Made by a program: the position numbers and the translations under genes. Positions 62,983 through 64,000 of a DNA stretch of 64,000 nucleotides are shown here, in pieces (the first letter of the stretch is position 1; each line of letters starts with the position of its first letter). Below the pieces are notes generated by a model, which saw only the letters and a program-made list of their open reading frames with translations, ran no database searches and had not been told where the DNA came from. The DNA comes from Streptomyces sp. 378 (GTDB lineage Bacteria; Actinomycetota; Actinomycetes; Streptomycetales; Streptomycetaceae): assembly GCF_030124145.1 (NCBI RefSeq), contig NZ_JASKMS010000007.1, positions 62,001-126,000 of the forward strand. The letters run 5' to 3'.

Positions 62983-64000
62983 ATGGGTAGGACACTCGCG
63001 GAGAAAGTCTGGGACGACCATGTCGTCCGGCGCGCGGAGGGCGAGCCCGACCTTCTCTTCATCGATCTGCACCTGCTGCACGAGGTGACCAGCCCGCAGG
63101 CCTTCGACGGCCTGCGCAAGAGCGGCCGCAAGGTCCGGCGCCTCGACCTCACCATCGCGACCGAGGACCACAACACCCCCACCCTCGACATCGACAAGCC
63201 GATCGCGGACCCGGTCTCCCGGATCCAGCTGGAGACGCTGCGCAAGAACGCCGCCGACTTCGGCGTGCGCCTGCACCCGCTGGGCGACGTCGAGCAGGGC
63301 GTCGTGCACGTCGTGGGTCCGCAGCTGGGCCTGACCCAGCCCGGCACCACCGTCGTCTGCGGCGACTCGCACACCTCCACGCACGGCGCCTTCGGCGCGC
63401 TGGCGTTCGGCATCGGCACCTCCCAGGTGGAGCACGTGCTGGCCACCCAGACGCTGCCGATGTCCCGTCCCAAGACCATGGCGATCACGGTCGACGGCGA
63501 ACTGCCCGACGGCGTCACCGCCAAGGACCTGATCCTGGCGATCATCGCGAAGATCGGCACCGGCGGCGGCCAGGGCTACGTCCTGGAGTACCGCGGCGAG
63601 GCCATCGAGAAGCTCTCGATGGAAGCCCGCATGACCATCTGCAACATGTCGATCGAAGCCGGCGCCCGCGCGGGCATGATCGCCCCGGACGAGACCACGT
63701 TCGCGTACCTCAAGGGCCGCCCGCACGCCCCCGAGGGCGAGGACTGGGACGCGGCCGTCGCGTACTGGAAGACGCTCAGGACCGACGACGACGCCGAGTT
63801 CGACGCCGAGGTCGTCATCGACGCCGCCCAACTGTCGCCGTTCGTCACCTGGGGCACCAACCCGGGCCAGGGCGCACCGCTTTCGGCGTCCGTCCCCGAT
63901 CCTGCTTCGTACGAAGACGCATCGGAGCGCTACGCCGCCGAAAAGGCCCTGGAATACATGGGGTTGGAGGCCGGGCAGCCGCTGCGCTCCATCAAGGTGG
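62983..64000 (+). CDS. leuC: 3-isopropylmalate dehydratase large subunit (3' end outside window)
   Basis: About 339 codons of an aconitase-family [4Fe-4S] enzyme isomerising 2- to 3-isopropylmalate with LeuD. Motifs: [58 protein letters not shown] (first cluster Cys) and [26 protein letters not shown] lies 8 nt before the ATG. Divergent from ndgR; leuD is expected just past the window. Confidence 0.96.
   Translation, partial: MGRTLAEKVWDDHVVRRAEGEPDLLFIDLHLLHEVTSPQAFDGLRKSGRKVRRLDLTIATEDHNTPTLDIDKPIADPVSRIQLETLRKNAADFGVRLHPLGDVEQGVVHVVGPQLGLTQPGTTVVCGDSHTSTHGAFGALAFGIGTSQVEHVLATQTLPMSRPKTMAITVDGELPDGVTAKDLILAIIAKIGTGGGQGYVLEYRGEAIEKLSMEARMTICNMSIEAGARAGMIAPDETTFAYLKGRPHAPEGEDWDAAVAYWKTLRTDDDAEFDAEVVIDAAQLSPFVTWGTNPGQGAPLSASVPDPASYEDASERYAAEKALEYMGLEAGQPLRSIKV

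Overview
This is a very high-GC, gene-dense chromosomal segment from a Streptomyces. The evidence is the strong G/C bias at third codon positions, frequent GTG and TTG starts, two complete conservons (cvnA-B-C-D operons), a Streptomyces trypsin, a large LuxR/LAL regulator and twin-arginine secreted enzymes. From memory of gene order only, not a search, the segment matches the conserved core region that carries ilvBNC, serA, leuB, ilvE, cimA, accBE, cvn2, cvn1, gltX, ndgR and leuC in S. coelicolor (about SCO5503 to SCO5553). It is ordinary core genome: no prophage, CRISPR array, integrative element or biosynthetic cluster was seen.

Layout. 1-12 kb: partial methyltransferase, small membrane proteins, an MMPL transporter, a GNAT acetyltransferase, a 1012-residue LAL ATPase regulator, an IS481 transposase remnant, a PQQ-type sugar dehydrogenase lipoprotein, an aldo/keto reductase and a 2-hydroxyacid dehydrogenase. 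12-21 kb: a His-rich small ORF overlapping a membrane PAS-GGDEF-EAL protein, then the attenuator-controlled ilvB-ilvN-ilvC operon and serA. 21-29 kb: divergent MFS exporter/TetR pair, PucR regulator divergent from proline dehydrogenase and P5C dehydrogenase, with a striking 133-bp tandem repeat between the last two, then an AAC(2')-I-like acetyltransferase. 29-36 kb: purple-acid-phosphatase-like Tat lipoprotein, leuB, ilvE and cimA, the last with its own leader-peptide attenuator. 36-46 kb: SLATT-like membrane protein, secreted proteins including a trypsin, YceI, an SDR, a repeat-rich spacer, a PL8 lyase and accB-accE. 46-57 kb: two conservons in the same orientation. 57-64 kb: a small unknown protein, FAH hydrolase overlapping gltX, a truncated secreted protein, a HAD hydrolase, a five-tRNA Gln/Glu array, ndgR and divergent leuC (cut by the window end).

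How genes work together. Most of branched-chain amino acid synthesis is spread across the window: acetohydroxyacid synthase (ilvBN), reductoisomerase (ilvC), citramalate synthase (cimA, isoleucine precursor), isopropylmalate dehydrogenase and dehydratase (leuB, leuC), aminotransferase (ilvE), and the IclR regulator NdgR next to leuC. Two ribosome-mediated attenuators (ilvB and cimA) are visible. AccB and AccE are the carboxyltransferase and epsilon subunits of acyl-CoA carboxylase. GltX lies 1.6 kb from tRNA-Glu/tRNA-Gln genes, consistent with a synthetase that charges both in a GatCAB-dependent organism. Several genes have a TANNNT -10 element 6 to 8 nt before the start codon, a leaderless-mRNA signature.
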